The notes: generated by a model not told the origin, from the sequence alone. DNA of 33,050 nt from Paracoccaceae bacterium (GCA_027082975.1 JALWTH010000418.1:1-33050), one strand, 5' to 3'. Numbered from the stretch's first letter, positions 1 through 11,583 are shown. Translations and numbers: made by a program.

Positions 1-867
1 GGGGCGGAGCTGGTATTCACCGCTTCGGCCACCGAGGCGGCGGCGCTGGCGCTGGCCGGGCGCGGGGTGGAATGCGCGGATGTGGAGCATGACGCGGTGC
101 GCGCCTGGTGCGAGGCGCGCCTGCCGGTGGACCGGCGCGGGCAGGTGGCGGTGCAGGAGCCCGCGCGCAGCGCCCTGCAGGCGGCCAACAGCGAGACCGG
201 GATATTGCAGGATCTGCCCGAGGGGCTGGCGCTGGTGGATGCGACCCAGGCCTTTGGCAAGGTGCCCTTCGGCTTCAACTGGTCGGGCGCGCGGATGGCG
301 ATCGTCAGCGCGCACAAGATCGGCGGGCCCAAGGGGGTGGGGGCGCTGGTGATGAAGCGGGGCACCGAGCTTGCCGCGCGGGTGATTGGCGGCGGGCAGG
401 AGATGGGCCGGCGCGCGGGTACCGAGAACGTGATTGGCATTGCCGGCTTTGGCGCAGCGGCCGAGGCGGCCGCGCGCGATCTGGAGGGGGACACATGGTC
501 GCGGGTGGCAAAACTTAGAACAATTCTGGAAAACGGGATTGCGGAATCGGCAAAAGAGACTATTTTTGTCGGGAATGACGTGGACAGGCTGCCGAACACC
601 TCCTGTTTCATCACCCCTGGCTGGAAGGGCGAGACGCAGGTGATGGTGATGGATCTCGCGGGTTTTGCCGTTTCGGCCGGCTCGGCCTGCTCCAGCGGCA
701 AGGTGCGGGCATCGAAGGTGCTCGGCGCCATGGGCTTTGGCGAGGGCGCGGCGGCGAGCGCGCTCCGGGTCTCGCTGGGGCCGGACACGACAGAAGAAGA
801 GGTCCTGCGCTTCGTGGACGCCTGGACCGGAGAATGGAACAAGTGGCGCGCGCGCCGGAGAGGGTAG
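1..867 (+). CDS. Cysteine desulfurase, class I (NifS/IscS-like), 5' truncated by window edge
   Basis: Frame open from base 1; PLP-Lys motif '[10 protein letters not shown]', catalytic Cys loop '[11 protein letters not shown]', 'RAGTENV' motif; directly upstream of sufB. Confidence 0.9.
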   Translation, partial: GAELVFTASATEAAALALAGRGVECADVEHDAVRAWCEARLPVDRRGQVAVQEPARSALQAANSETGILQDLPEGLALVDATQAFGKVPFGFNWSGARMAIVSAHKIGGPKGVGALVMKRGTELAARVIGGGQEMGRRAGTENVIGIAGFGAAAEAAARDLEGDTWSRVAKLRTILENGIAESAKETIFVGNDVDRLPNTSCFITPGWKGETQVMVMDLAGFAVSAGSACSSGKVRASKVLGAMGFGEGAAASALRVSLGPDTTEEEVLRFVDAWTGEWNKWRARRRG

Positions 868-869
868 AG

Positions 870-2405
<1,536 letters not shown>

Positions 2406-2408
2406 CCG

Positions 2409-2603
2409 ATGCGCGATCCGGTCCGCCTTTTCGCCGTCGCCCTGATGGGGCTGATCAAGGGCGCGGTGCTCTCGGCCGTTGCCCTGCTGCCCTTCTTCGG
2501 CCCCTGGGCGATGGCGGCCGGCGCGCTTGCCTTTTCCGCGCTCTGCCTCGCGCTGGCGCTCAAGCGCGGCAACACCACGCGCCGGAGCGCGGAGGCGGGC
2601 TGA
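2409..2603 (+). CDS. Small hydrophobic protein (64 aa), probable membrane protein
   Basis: ORF tightly packed between sufB and the next ORF; two hydrophobic stretches; TGATG overlap with downstream ORF. Confidence 0.6.
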   Translation: MRDPVRLFAVALMGLIKGAVLSAVALLPFFGPWAMAAGALAFSALCLALALKRGNTTRRSAEAG

Positions 2604-3043
2604 TGGCGATGCTGGTTGACCGATACCTGCGCCGGCTGCGCTCGAAGGCCAGAGGCGAGGGGAGCCGGGGCAAGGAGCGCCCGGCCCCCGGCGAGACCCT
2701 GACCGCGCGCGCGGACAATGCCGCCGTCCCCGCGCCCCTGCTGGCCGCCTTTCGCGCCGCCTGCGCCCGGCGCATCGACTGGGAGCCCGCCGGGGCCAAG
2801 GACGCGCTGATCTTTGCCGATTCCGGCCCCGTCAGCCAGCTTGCCGACGAGATCCTGGCGCTCGGCGACGATGGCGAGATGCAATACTGGCTGCTCACAA
2901 ACGACTGGTCGGGCTTTCCCGACCCGAGCGAATTCGTGCTGGTGGGCTTTGGCGCCGACGGCGACATCGCCGCCCTCGGCCATTTCGAGGACTGGCCCGA
3001 AGCCTGGCCGATGGAAGACTGGCTGCGCGCGCGGCTGACATAG
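2603..3043 (+). CDS. Conserved hypothetical protein (146 aa) within suf operon
   Basis: ORF in operon context, TGATG coupling with preceding ORF; acidic soluble C-terminus; no family recognised. Confidence 0.65.
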   Translation: MAMLVDRYLRRLRSKARGEGSRGKERPAPGETLTARADNAAVPAPLLAAFRAACARRIDWEPAGAKDALIFADSGPVSQLADEILALGDDGEMQYWLLTNDWSGFPDPSEFVLVGFGADGDIAALGHFEDWPEAWPMEDWLRARLT

Positions 3044-3070
3044 CCGCCACAGGACATGACGGAGAGAAAA

Positions 3071-3825
<755 letters not shown>

Positions 3826-3826
<1 letters not shown>

Positions 3827-5118
3827 TGGTGACGCCCGCTGTTTCCAACCCGGCGCCGAGCCTGCTGGATCGGCTGGTGCTGCCGACCTCCGGCGCCTGG
3901 GCGAATGATGCGCGCCGGGCCGCGCTCGCGCGTTTTCGCGACATGGGCTTTCCGGGCCGGCGCGACGAATACTGGCGCTTTGCCGGGGGCGAGGATTTCG
4001 CCGCGCCCGAGCCCGAGGAAGCGCCGATTCTCGACATGCAGGGCGAAGCGCCGGTCTTTTCCGGGCTCGAGCGGCTGAAATTCAGCTTCCGCGACGGCCG
4101 GTTCGAGGGCGATCTGCCCGCGCTGCCCGAGGGGCTGGAGGTGAGCCGGCTCTCGGATGCCGGGCAGCAGGATCTGCACTGGGCGCGCGATCTCTATGGC
4201 GTACTGGAAGCCGCGGGCCAGAGCCCGGTCGCCCGCCCCTTCGCCGCGCTCAACACCGCCTTTGCCGGCGACGGGCTGTTGATCCGGGTCACCGGCAAGG
4301 TCGCCCTGCCGCTCAGCCTGATCTATTGCCATGACGATCCGCGCTCGGACGCGATGCTGCACCATGTGCTGCGCCTCGAGCCCGGCGCCGAGCTCACGCT
4401 TCTGGAAAACGGCCCCGCCGCGGCCCGGCTGAATACGGTGCTCGAGGTGGATGTGGCCGATGGCGCGCGCTTTCACCATGTGCGCGCGCAGGGGCGCGAC
4501 CACGGCCGCCGGGCCATTACCCACCTGTTCGCGAGGCTCGCAAAAGAGAGCGTTTTCAAGAGCTTCACCCTCACGGTCAACGGCGCCCACACGCGCAACG
4601 AATCGGTGGTCGAATTCACCGGCGACGATGCGGTGGCGCATCTGGCCGGCGCGGCGATGGGGGACGGGCGGATGGGGGACTTTACCCATGACGACACCGT
4701 GTTCATCACCCACGGCGCGGAGAATTGCGAGAGCCGGCAGGTTTACAAGAAGGTGCTGATGAATGGCGCGGTCGGCGTCTTTCAGGGCAAGATCCTGGTG
4801 AAGGAGGGCGCGCAGAAGACCGACGGCTATCAGAAGAGCCAGGCGCTGCTGCTCGACGAAGACAGCACCTTTCTCGCCAAGCCGGAGCTCGAGATCTATG
4901 CCGATGACGTGGCCTGCAGCCACGGCTCCACCTCGGGCGGGATCGACGAAGAGGCGCTGTTTTACCTGCGCTCGCGCGGGGTGCCGGCGGCCGAGGCGCA
5001 GGACCTGCTGGTGCTCGCCTTCCTGTCGGATGCGATGGAGGAGATCGAGGACGCGGCGATCATCGAGGACATCACCAGCCGGCTCGAAGCCTGGCTTGCG
5101 CGCCGGCGCGCCGGCTGA
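3826..5118 (+). CDS. sufD: Fe-S cluster assembly protein SufD
   Basis: SufBD-fold C-terminus 'YADDVACSHGSTSGGIDEEALFYLRSRG'; ATG overlaps sufC stop (TGATG). Confidence 0.95.
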
Positions 5119-5120
5119 GC

Positions 5121-5612
5121 ATGTCGGTGGTCGCGGACATGGCCGCCACCTGGCGCGCGCCCGGCCGGGTGATCCGGCGCCGGGCCGGCACGGCGGCGCG
5201 TGAAGACAGGGCGCTCGTGGTGCTGATGCTGGCCTGTGCGCTGGTCTTCGTGGCGCAATGGCCGCGGCTTTTGCGCCTGTCCATCGAGAGCGGCCGGGAG
5301 CTGAACCCGCTTCTGGGCGGCGCGCTGTTCGGCTGGCTGTTCATCATGCCGCTGGTGCTCTATGCGCTCGGCAGCCTCAGCCACCTTGGGGCGCGCGCGC
5401 TTGGCGGGCGGGCGAGCGCCTTTCAGGCGCGTTTCGCGCTGTTCTGGGCGCTGCTTGCGGCCAGCCCCGCCTGGCTCGTCTGGGGGCTGGTGGCGGGCTT
5501 TGCCGGGCCGGGCCTGCTGATGCAGGCCACCGGCGCGCTGGCGCTCGGGGCGTTCCTGCTCTTCTGGGCGATGGGGCTCAGGGCGGTGGAATGGGGGCCG
5601 GATGCGCTTTGA
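5121..5612 (+). CDS. YIP1-like multi-pass membrane protein
   Basis: Several hydrophobic helices; operon position between sufD and sufS; similar in style to the following YIP1-like ORF. Confidence 0.7.
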   Translation: MSVVADMAATWRAPGRVIRRRAGTAAREDRALVVLMLACALVFVAQWPRLLRLSIESGRELNPLLGGALFGWLFIMPLVLYALGSLSHLGARALGGRASAFQARFALFWALLAASPAWLVWGLVAGFAGPGLLMQATGALALGAFLLFWAMGLRAVEWGPDAL

Positions 5613-6195
5613 GCCGGGATACCTGCTGGGCATGGCGTTGCAGACCATCCCCGAGCCGCGCAAGGTGGCGCGCGACGTGCTGAGCCTCGCTTACCTGCCG
5701 CGCGCCGCATTGTGGCAGGCTTTCGCGCTGTTCGCGGTGCTCTCGACCGGGCTCGGGGTGGCGGCGACGATCCTGTTTCCGCCCGATCCGATGCTGGCGG
5801 GCAGCCTGCTGGGCGACCCGCTGCGCATGGGGCTGGTCGAGAGCGCAAGCCTGGTGATCACGGTGTTCCTGATCTACTGGGTGGGGCGGGCCTTTGGCGG
5901 CCACGGCAGCTTCCCGCAGGCGATCCTGACCGTGATCTGGATGCAATATGTGGCGGTGCTGCTGCAATTCGTGGTGCTGGTGCTGGCGCTGTTCGCGCCG
6001 GGGCTCGCGGCGCTGGCGGCGCTGGTCTCGGTGGGGGTGAGCTTCTGGATCCTCAGCCATTTCATCGCCGAAATGCACGGCTTTCGCTCCGCCGCGCTGG
6101 TCTTTGCTACCATCGTGGTGCTGATCCTGGCGCTGGCGGTGGTGCTGAGCTTCCTGTTTGCGCTGATCGGTTTCGGCGCCGGCGGCCTTTCCTGA
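5602..6195 (+). CDS. YIP1 family membrane protein
   Basis: Multi-pass hydrophobic protein, 'P.P..VARDVLSLAYLPRAALWQAF' N-terminus as in alphaproteobacterial YIP1 proteins near sufS; overlaps preceding ORF. Confidence 0.7.
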   Translation: MRFEPGYLLGMALQTIPEPRKVARDVLSLAYLPRAALWQAFALFAVLSTGLGVAATILFPPDPMLAGSLLGDPLRMGLVESASLVITVFLIYWVGRAFGGHGSFPQAILTVIWMQYVAVLLQFVVLVLALFAPGLAALAALVSVGVSFWILSHFIAEMHGFRSAALVFATIVVLILALAVVLSFLFALIGFGAGGLS

Positions 6196-6210
6196 TGAAC
6201 GGGGTAACGC

Positions 6211-7431
6211 ATGTATGATGTCGAAAAGATCCGCGCCGATTTCCCGATCCTCGCGCGCAAGGTGCATGGCCAGAAGCTGACCTATCTCGATAACGGCGCT
6301 TCGGCGCAAAAGCCCCGAGCGGTGCTGGACGCGGTGATGCGCGGCTACGGCGAAGAATATGCCAACGTGCATCGCGGCCTGCACACGCTTTCCAATATCT
6401 CGACCGACCGTTACGAGGCGGTGCGCGGGATCATCGCGCGCTTTCTGGGGGCAAAAAGCGAGCGCGAAATCGTGCTCAATTCCGGCTCGACCGAGGGGAT
6501 CAACATGGTCTCCTACGCCTGGGCCGCGCCGCGGATGCGGGCGGGCGACGAGATCGTGCTGAGCCTGCTCGAGCACCACGCCAATATCGTGCCCTGGCAT
6601 TTCCTGCGCGAGCGCCTCGGGGTGAAGCTCGTCTGGGTGGCACCTGAGCCCGACGGGAGCTTGCCCGCCGAAAAGCTGCTCGCGGCCATTACCCCGCGCA
6701 CGCGGCTTGTGGCAATTACCCATGTTTCCAATGTGTTGGGGACGGTAGTTGATGTAAAGGCGGTGACCGAGGGCGCCCATGCCCGGGGCGTGCCGGTGCT
6801 GGTCGATGGCTCGCAGGGGGCGGTGCACATGCCGGTCGATGTGGCCGATATCGGCTGCGATTTCTACGCCATTACCGGCCACAAGCTCTACGGCCCCTCG
6901 GGCTCGGGCGCGATCTATATCCGCGCCGAAAGGCTCGCCGAGATGCAGCCCTTCATGGGCGGGGGCGACATGATCCGCGAAGTCACCCGCGACTCGGTGA
7001 GCTATGCCGATGCGCCGATGAAATTCGAGGCCGGCACGCCCGGGATCGTGCAGACCATCGGCCTTGGCGCGGCGCTCGAATACATGATGGATCTGGGGAT
7101 GGAGAACATCGCCGCCCATGAGGCAGACCTTGCCGCCTATGCGGCCGAGCGGCTCGCCGGGCTCAACTGGGTCACGGTCCATGGCAAGGCGCCGGGCAAG
7201 GCGGCGATCTTTTCGCTCACGCTCGAAGGCGCGGGCCATCCCCATGACATCTCTACCATCCTCGACAACAAGGGTATCGCCGTGCGCGCGGGCCACCATT
7301 GCGCCCAGCCGCTGATGGATTTCCTCGGCGTGCCGGCCACGGCGCGCGCCTCATTCGCGCTCTACAACACGCGCGAAGAGGTCGATACCCTGATCGAGGG
7401 GCTCGAACTCTGCCACCGGCTGCTGGGCTGA
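6211..7431 (+). CDS. sufS: Cysteine desulfurase SufS (class II)
   Basis: 'YLDNGASAQKP', 'TGHKLYGPSGSGAIY', active-site 'RAGHHCAQPLM'. Confidence 0.95.
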   Translation: MYDVEKIRADFPILARKVHGQKLTYLDNGASAQKPRAVLDAVMRGYGEEYANVHRGLHTLSNISTDRYEAVRGIIARFLGAKSEREIVLNSGSTEGINMVSYAWAAPRMRAGDEIVLSLLEHHANIVPWHFLRERLGVKLVWVAPEPDGSLPAEKLLAAITPRTRLVAITHVSNVLGTVVDVKAVTEGAHARGVPVLVDGSQGAVHMPVDVADIGCDFYAITGHKLYGPSGSGAIYIRAERLAEMQPFMGGGDMIREVTRDSVSYADAPMKFEAGTPGIVQTIGLGAALEYMMDLGMENIAAHEADLAAYAAERLAGLNWVTVHGKAPGKAAIFSLTLEGAGHPHDISTILDNKGIAVRAGHHCAQPLMDFLGVPATARASFALYNTREEVDTLIEGLELCHRLLG

Positions 7432-7441
7432 TGGGGCAGGA

Positions 7442-7489
7442 GCGGGGGCGCTGCCCCCGCACCCCCGGGATATTTGTGAACAGAAGAAG
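7442..7489 (+). repeat. Dispersed GC-hairpin repeat, copy 1 (GCGGGGGCGCTGCCCCCGC-ACCCCCGGGATATTTGTGAACAGAAGAAG)
   Basis: Perfect 8-bp stem GCGGGGGC/GCCCCCGC (7442-7460) plus conserved tail; related copies at 21571-21620 and 33010-33050. Confidence 0.8.
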
Positions 7490-7492
7490 GGG

Positions 7493-8110
7493 TCATTCGT
7501 CGGGTTTAATGAGGCCAAGGCCGCGCAGGTAGATGCCGATGCCGCTTTCGAGCAGGTCTTCGGGGGCAAACGGGCTTTTGGTGCCGGGGGAGCCGCGCGA
7601 GAAAAGCTCGACCACGCCGTGGCTCAGCGCCCAGATATGGGCCGAGACCATCGAGGCCGGGGGGCGCCGGTCGGGCGGGATATGGGCCGAGAGGTCGGCG
7701 GCGGCGCGCTCCAGCACCCCGAGCGCGCGGGCGGCGGCGGCGGCAAGTTCGGGGGAATGGTTATGGGAAATGCCGCTTTCGAACATTGCCACGTAATGGC
7801 CCGGGAACTTGCGGGCAAAGGCGAGATAGGCGCGTCCGGTGGCCTCGAAGGAGGCAAGGGCGGAAGGCTGCTCCTTGTCATAGGCATATTCGATCAGGTC
7901 GGCAAAGATCGTGTAGCCCTGCCGGGCAGCTTCGGCGATGAGGTCCTCGCGGCCGCGAAAGTGGCGATAGACCGCGGCCGGGGTGACGCCGGTCTGCTTG
8001 GCGGCCTCCGAGAGGGTGAAGCCGGTGGGGCCCTTTTCCTCGATCAGCTTCAGCGCCGTCTCGACCAGGGCCTGGCGCAGATTGCCGTGGTGGTAGCCGC
8101 GCTTGGCCAT
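7493..8110 (-). CDS. TetR/AcrR family transcriptional regulator
   Basis: N-terminal HTH 'RGYHHGNLRQALVETALKLIEEKGPTGFTLSEAAKQTGVTPAAVYRHFRGREDLIAEA'; start chosen at internal MAKRGYHHGN, one base after the stop of the upstream PPK2 gene. Confidence 0.92.
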   Translation of the reverse strand: MAKRGYHHGNLRQALVETALKLIEEKGPTGFTLSEAAKQTGVTPAAVYRHFRGREDLIAEAARQGYTIFADLIEYAYDKEQPSALASFEATGRAYLAFARKFPGHYVAMFESGISHNHSPELAAAAARALGVLERAAADLSAHIPPDRRPPASMVSAHIWALSHGVVELFSRGSPGTKSPFAPEDLLESGIGIYLRGLGLIKPDE

Positions 8111-8111
8111 G

Positions 8112-9005
8112 TCAGCTTTCGCCGCCTTGCCAGATTTCGGGGCCGGCGCAGATCCTTGCGTCCGCGGCGCGGGCGGCCTCGCGATCCTTGCCGGCATAGT
8201 CGAGGCGCGAGAGCACCGCGCGGATGGCGGCGATGCGGGCGCGGCGCTTGTCGTCGCTGCGGATCACCGTCCAGGGGGTGCGGTTGCGGTGGCTGTGGGC
8301 GAAGGTTTCGCGGATCGCCTCGCTATAGGCGTCCCAGCGCTTGAGCCCCTCCACGTCGATCCAGGACAGCTTCCACTGCTTGAGCGGGTCGCTTTCGCGG
8401 GCCAGAAACCGGCGCAGCTGCTCGGCGCGCCCGACATTGAGCCAGAGCTTGACCAGCGTGATGCCCTCGTCCACCAGCATGTCCTCGAATTCCGGCAACT
8501 GGCGGAAGAAGGCAGCGCGCTGGTCGTCGGTGCAAAAGCCGAATACCTTTTCCACCACGCCGCGATTGTACCAGGAGCGGTCGAACAGCACGATCTCGCC
8601 CGCCGAGGGCAGGTGGCGCACATAGCGCTGGAAATACCACTCGCCCGATTCGCGCTCGGTGGGCTTGGAGAGCGCCACCACGCGCGCGACGCGTGGATTA
8701 AGGTTTTCCCGGAAGCGCTTGATCGTGCCGCCTTTTCCGGCCGCGTCCCGCCCCTCGAACACCACCACGAGGCGCTTGCCGGTGGCCTTGACATCGGCCT
8801 GCAGGCGCACGAGCTGGCGCTGGAGCGCGGCCATTTCGGCCTCGTAAAGAGCGCGCTTCATGCGCCGGGGCCAGGGATAGGTGGGGTCGAGAATGTCGCC
8901 CTTGCCGGCGCGCTCGATCCGGGCGCGCAGCTCGGCCTGCTCCGGCGCGCGGTAAAAGGCGCTGATCGCGCCATCGAAGGGCAGGGGCGTGGCGGGCTCG
9001 GTCAT
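8112..9005 (-). CDS. ppk2: Polyphosphate kinase 2 family protein
   Basis: Walker A '[23 protein letters not shown]', Walker B/lid '[19 protein letters not shown]'. Confidence 0.94.
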   Translation of the reverse strand: MTEPATPLPFDGAISAFYRAPEQAELRARIERAGKGDILDPTYPWPRRMKRALYEAEMAALQRQLVRLQADVKATGKRLVVVFEGRDAAGKGGTIKRFRENLNPRVARVVALSKPTERESGEWYFQRYVRHLPSAGEIVLFDRSWYNRGVVEKVFGFCTDDQRAAFFRQLPEFEDMLVDEGITLVKLWLNVGRAEQLRRFLARESDPLKQWKLSWIDVEGLKRWDAYSEAIRETFAHSHRNRTPWTVIRSDDKRRARIAAIRAVLSRLDYAGKDREAARAADARICAGPEIWQGGES

Positions 9006-9062
9006 GGCGTCCTCCTCGGGGCCAATATGGCCCCGGCGCGCAGGCTGCGCAACTCATGCGCG

Positions 9063-10001
9063 TCATTCGCGCCGGTCCTTCACCACCTCGCCGATCTGGT
9101 CGATGTCAAACGGCGTGGTCAGATACATCTCGCTGACCCAGTTCATGTAGAGCAGATGGGCATGGCTGCGCCAGCGGTTCTGCGGCGGGCGCGTCGGGTC
9201 GTCGCCGGGGTAGTAGTTCATCGGCACGTTGATCGGCTTGCCCCGGGCGATGTCGCGATCATACTCGTTTTTCAGCGTGTGTGAATCGTATTCGAAATGG
9301 TTGAAGATATAGAGCGCGCGGTGGGCCGGGTCCTCGACCAGGCAGGGGCCGGTCTCGCCCGCGCCCAGCAGGGTGACAAGGCCGGGATCCGCGTCCACAT
9401 CCTCCTGGGCGATCTCGGTCCAGCGGCTCACGGGGATCACGAAGCGGTCGGAAAAGCCGCGCAGATAGGGCGAGGCGGGGGCGAGGTTCTTTTGCGGATA
9501 GCAGCCGAAGGCCTTGGCCGGCAGCAGGCGCTTGTCGATGCCGTTGAAGTGGTACAGCATCGCCATGCCGCCCCAGCAGACGCCGAAGGTCATGTGCACA
9601 TTGGAGCGCGACCAGTCCATGATCTCGCGCATCTCGTCCCAATAGGTGACCTCCTCGTAAGGCAGGTGCTCGATCGGCGCGCCGGTGATGATGAGGCCGT
9701 CGAATTTCTGCCCCTTGATGGCCTGAAACGGCTGGTAATGGGCGCCGATATGGGCCTGGGAGGTGGTCTTGGAGATATGCTCGGTGGGGCGCACGAGGGT
9801 GAGCTCCACCTGCAGGGGCGTGGCGCCGATCAGCCGGGCGAACTGGGTCTCGGTCTCGATCTTCTTGGGCATCAGGTTCAGAAGCGCGATGCGCATGGGC
9901 CGGATGTCCTGGCGCGCGGCCTGGTCCTCGCGCATCACCATCACGCCTTCGCGCTTGAGCACGTCGGCGGCGGGCAGGGAGGCGGGGATCTTGATGGGCA
10001 T
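9063..10001 (-). CDS. metA: Homoserine O-acyltransferase MetA (predicted acetyl-CoA specific)
   Basis: '[20 protein letters not shown]', '[23 protein letters not shown]', nucleophile region '[14 protein letters not shown]'. Confidence 0.95.
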   Translation of the reverse strand: MPIKIPASLPAADVLKREGVMVMREDQAARQDIRPMRIALLNLMPKKIETETQFARLIGATPLQVELTLVRPTEHISKTTSQAHIGAHYQPFQAIKGQKFDGLIITGAPIEHLPYEEVTYWDEMREIMDWSRSNVHMTFGVCWGGMAMLYHFNGIDKRLLPAKAFGCYPQKNLAPASPYLRGFSDRFVIPVSRWTEIAQEDVDADPGLVTLLGAGETGPCLVEDPAHRALYIFNHFEYDSHTLKNEYDRDIARGKPINVPMNYYPGDDPTRPPQNRWRSHAHLLYMNWVSEMYLTTPFDIDQIGEVVKDRRE

Positions 10002-10021
10002 TTTCGGCTCCTGGGCTCCGG

Positions 10022-10885
10022 TCAGCGGGTGCGCTCAAGCGCGGTGGCGATGAGGGCGTCGAACCCCTCTGCGTCCTGCACCGCGGCCACCTCTTCGGCA
10101 CTCACCGTGACCCCATGGCGGGCCATGGCGCGATAGAGCGGCTGGCGGTGGGAAAGCGCTTGGCGGTAGGCGTGGCGGATGAAGTCATCCGGGTCAACTT
10201 CGCCTTCCAACAGGTTGTTTTCGCGCAGATATTCGCTCCAAACCCGGTCAAGGAAATCGGGCTGGTAGGCCATCGGCTTGGGGGCGCGGTCAAAGCGGCG
10301 GATCAGCTCTTCGGTATGCGCCTCGCTGCCCTCGATCCAGACCAGCAGGCAATGGCGGGAAAGCTCGGCCAGAAGCGCATCATCGGCGCCGGCCGCAGGG
10401 TCGATCCACTCGCAGATCGAGCCGCCGGTATCGCAGACGAAATGCGGATAGCCATAGATATCCCCGGCCCGGTCGATGAAACGCGCCGTATCCATCAGCG
10501 CGGCGATTTCGGCCTCGCGAAACTGCGCCTGCCGGCGGCGGTATTCCTCGATCGGCAGGCCGCCCTTTGCCGGGTCGCCGGGCTTGCCGAGATAGCTGGA
10601 GACCGGGGCGAGATTGTCGAAGGTGATGTTGGAGGCGATATGGATGGAATCGCTCAGCAGCAGATCGCGCAGGAACGGGTTCTTCATCGCCTCGCGCTTG
10701 GCGTTGTCGGCGATGTATTCGCCCATGTAGCGGGTGCCGATGCGGTAGTCCACCGAATAGTGAAACCAGTCGCCGGTGCGGCGCAACATGTTGGAAAGGT
10801 GGGTCTTTCCCAGCCCCGACATGCCAAAGAGCAGCACCCGCTTGTGGGGCGCCGCGTGCCATTCCCGTGCAGTCGAATACAGCAT
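10022..10885 (-). CDS. P-loop ATPase of unknown function
   Basis: Walker A '[16 protein letters not shown]'; 287 aa; start ATG preceded by GGGGCAGGTC. Confidence 0.75.
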   Translation of the reverse strand: MLYSTAREWHAAPHKRVLLFGMSGLGKTHLSNMLRRTGDWFHYSVDYRIGTRYMGEYIADNAKREAMKNPFLRDLLLSDSIHIASNITFDNLAPVSSYLGKPGDPAKGGLPIEEYRRRQAQFREAEIAALMDTARFIDRAGDIYGYPHFVCDTGGSICEWIDPAAGADDALLAELSRHCLLVWIEGSEAHTEELIRRFDRAPKPMAYQPDFLDRVWSEYLRENNLLEGEVDPDDFIRHAYRQALSHRQPLYRAMARHGVTVSAEEVAAVQDAEGFDALIATALERTR

Positions 10886-11028
10886 GACCTGCCCCGTGAC
10901 CTGCCCCTTTTACCGCGCCGCAGGGTACGGTGTCGGGGCAGGGGGGTCAAACACTATTGGCGGGCGTCCGGCAGCGCTGCCATGCGCTGAGCGGTCGCTG
11001 GCGGCAATGGCAGAGCCGGGCGGCGGTG

Positions 11029-11340
11029 TCAGGAATGCGTGCCCCTGGGCGCGCTGCCCTTGACCAGCAGCGATTCCGCCATCAGCGCGATCAGCAGTTC
11101 CACATGGCGGGCGACCGAATATCCGGCGGCGCCGGTCTTGCGCCTGGATTCGGCCTCGGCCTCGGCTTCGAGCAGGCTGGTGAGCGCGCGGGCGGGCGGC
11201 GGCGGGGAGACCACGCGCATCAGCCGCTTCAGGTCGCGGTCGCGGTTGTAATCGGCGAGCCCGAAGCGGGCGGCGCGGATCAGCAGGCGCGGGCGGCGCA
11301 GGGATTTGAGGGCTTTCAGGGCGGTTTCGGTTTGCGACAT
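11029..11340 (-). CDS. DUF6477-like small protein (MSQTETALKALKSLRRPRLLIRAARFGLADYNRDRDLKRL...)
   Basis: Characteristic 'LRRPRLLIRAARFGLADYNRDRDL' segment; RBS GGAGGT before ATG at 11340; family name from recall. Confidence 0.7.
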   Translation of the reverse strand: MSQTETALKALKSLRRPRLLIRAARFGLADYNRDRDLKRLMRVVSPPPPARALTSLLEAEAEAESRRKTGAAGYSVARHVELLIALMAESLLVKGSAPRGTHS

Positions 11341-11429
11341 CGGGACCTCCATGGTGATTCCCTGCACGATTGCACAACCTGAGGGAGTGTTGCGTGAAAC
11401 TGTCGGGGGGCGTACGCAGGTTTGGGATT

Positions 11430-11438
11430 TTATCCACA
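11430..11438 (+). promoter_or_regulatory. Perfect DnaA-box consensus TTATCCACA
   Basis: Exact match to TTATCCACA. Confidence 0.7.
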
Positions 11439-11494
11439 AAATGGAAACAAAGATTGGAATAAGCCGAAATAATTAACTTTTCGGTAACCTTTGC

Positions 11495-11503
11495 TGTGGA
11501 TAA
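11495..11503 (-). promoter_or_regulatory. Perfect DnaA-box consensus (TGTGGATAA on + strand), inverted relative to 11430
   Basis: Exact reverse complement of TTATCCACA; abuts a TTGACA hexamer at 11505-11510. Confidence 0.7.
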
Positions 11504-11518
11504 GTTGACATTGGATTA

Positions 11519-11533
11519 ACAACCACGGGTTGT
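11519..11533. promoter_or_regulatory. Palindrome ACAACC-ACG-GGTTGT upstream of the DUF6456-like gene
   Basis: Perfect 6-bp arms with 3-nt spacer, 9 bp downstream of TTGACA. Confidence 0.5.
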
Positions 11534-11583
11534 GCATTGCCAGTCCACTCCTGGTCGCACCCCGTAACCACGAGGGGGATGGT

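Noticed and set aside
5578-7299. 573-aa minus-strand ORF antisense to a YIP1-like gene and sufS
   Set aside because: Shadow ORF; His/Arg/Gln-rich with no family resemblance.
8103-9284. 393-aa plus-strand ORF over ppk2
   Set aside because: Antisense shadow of the well-supported PPK2 gene.
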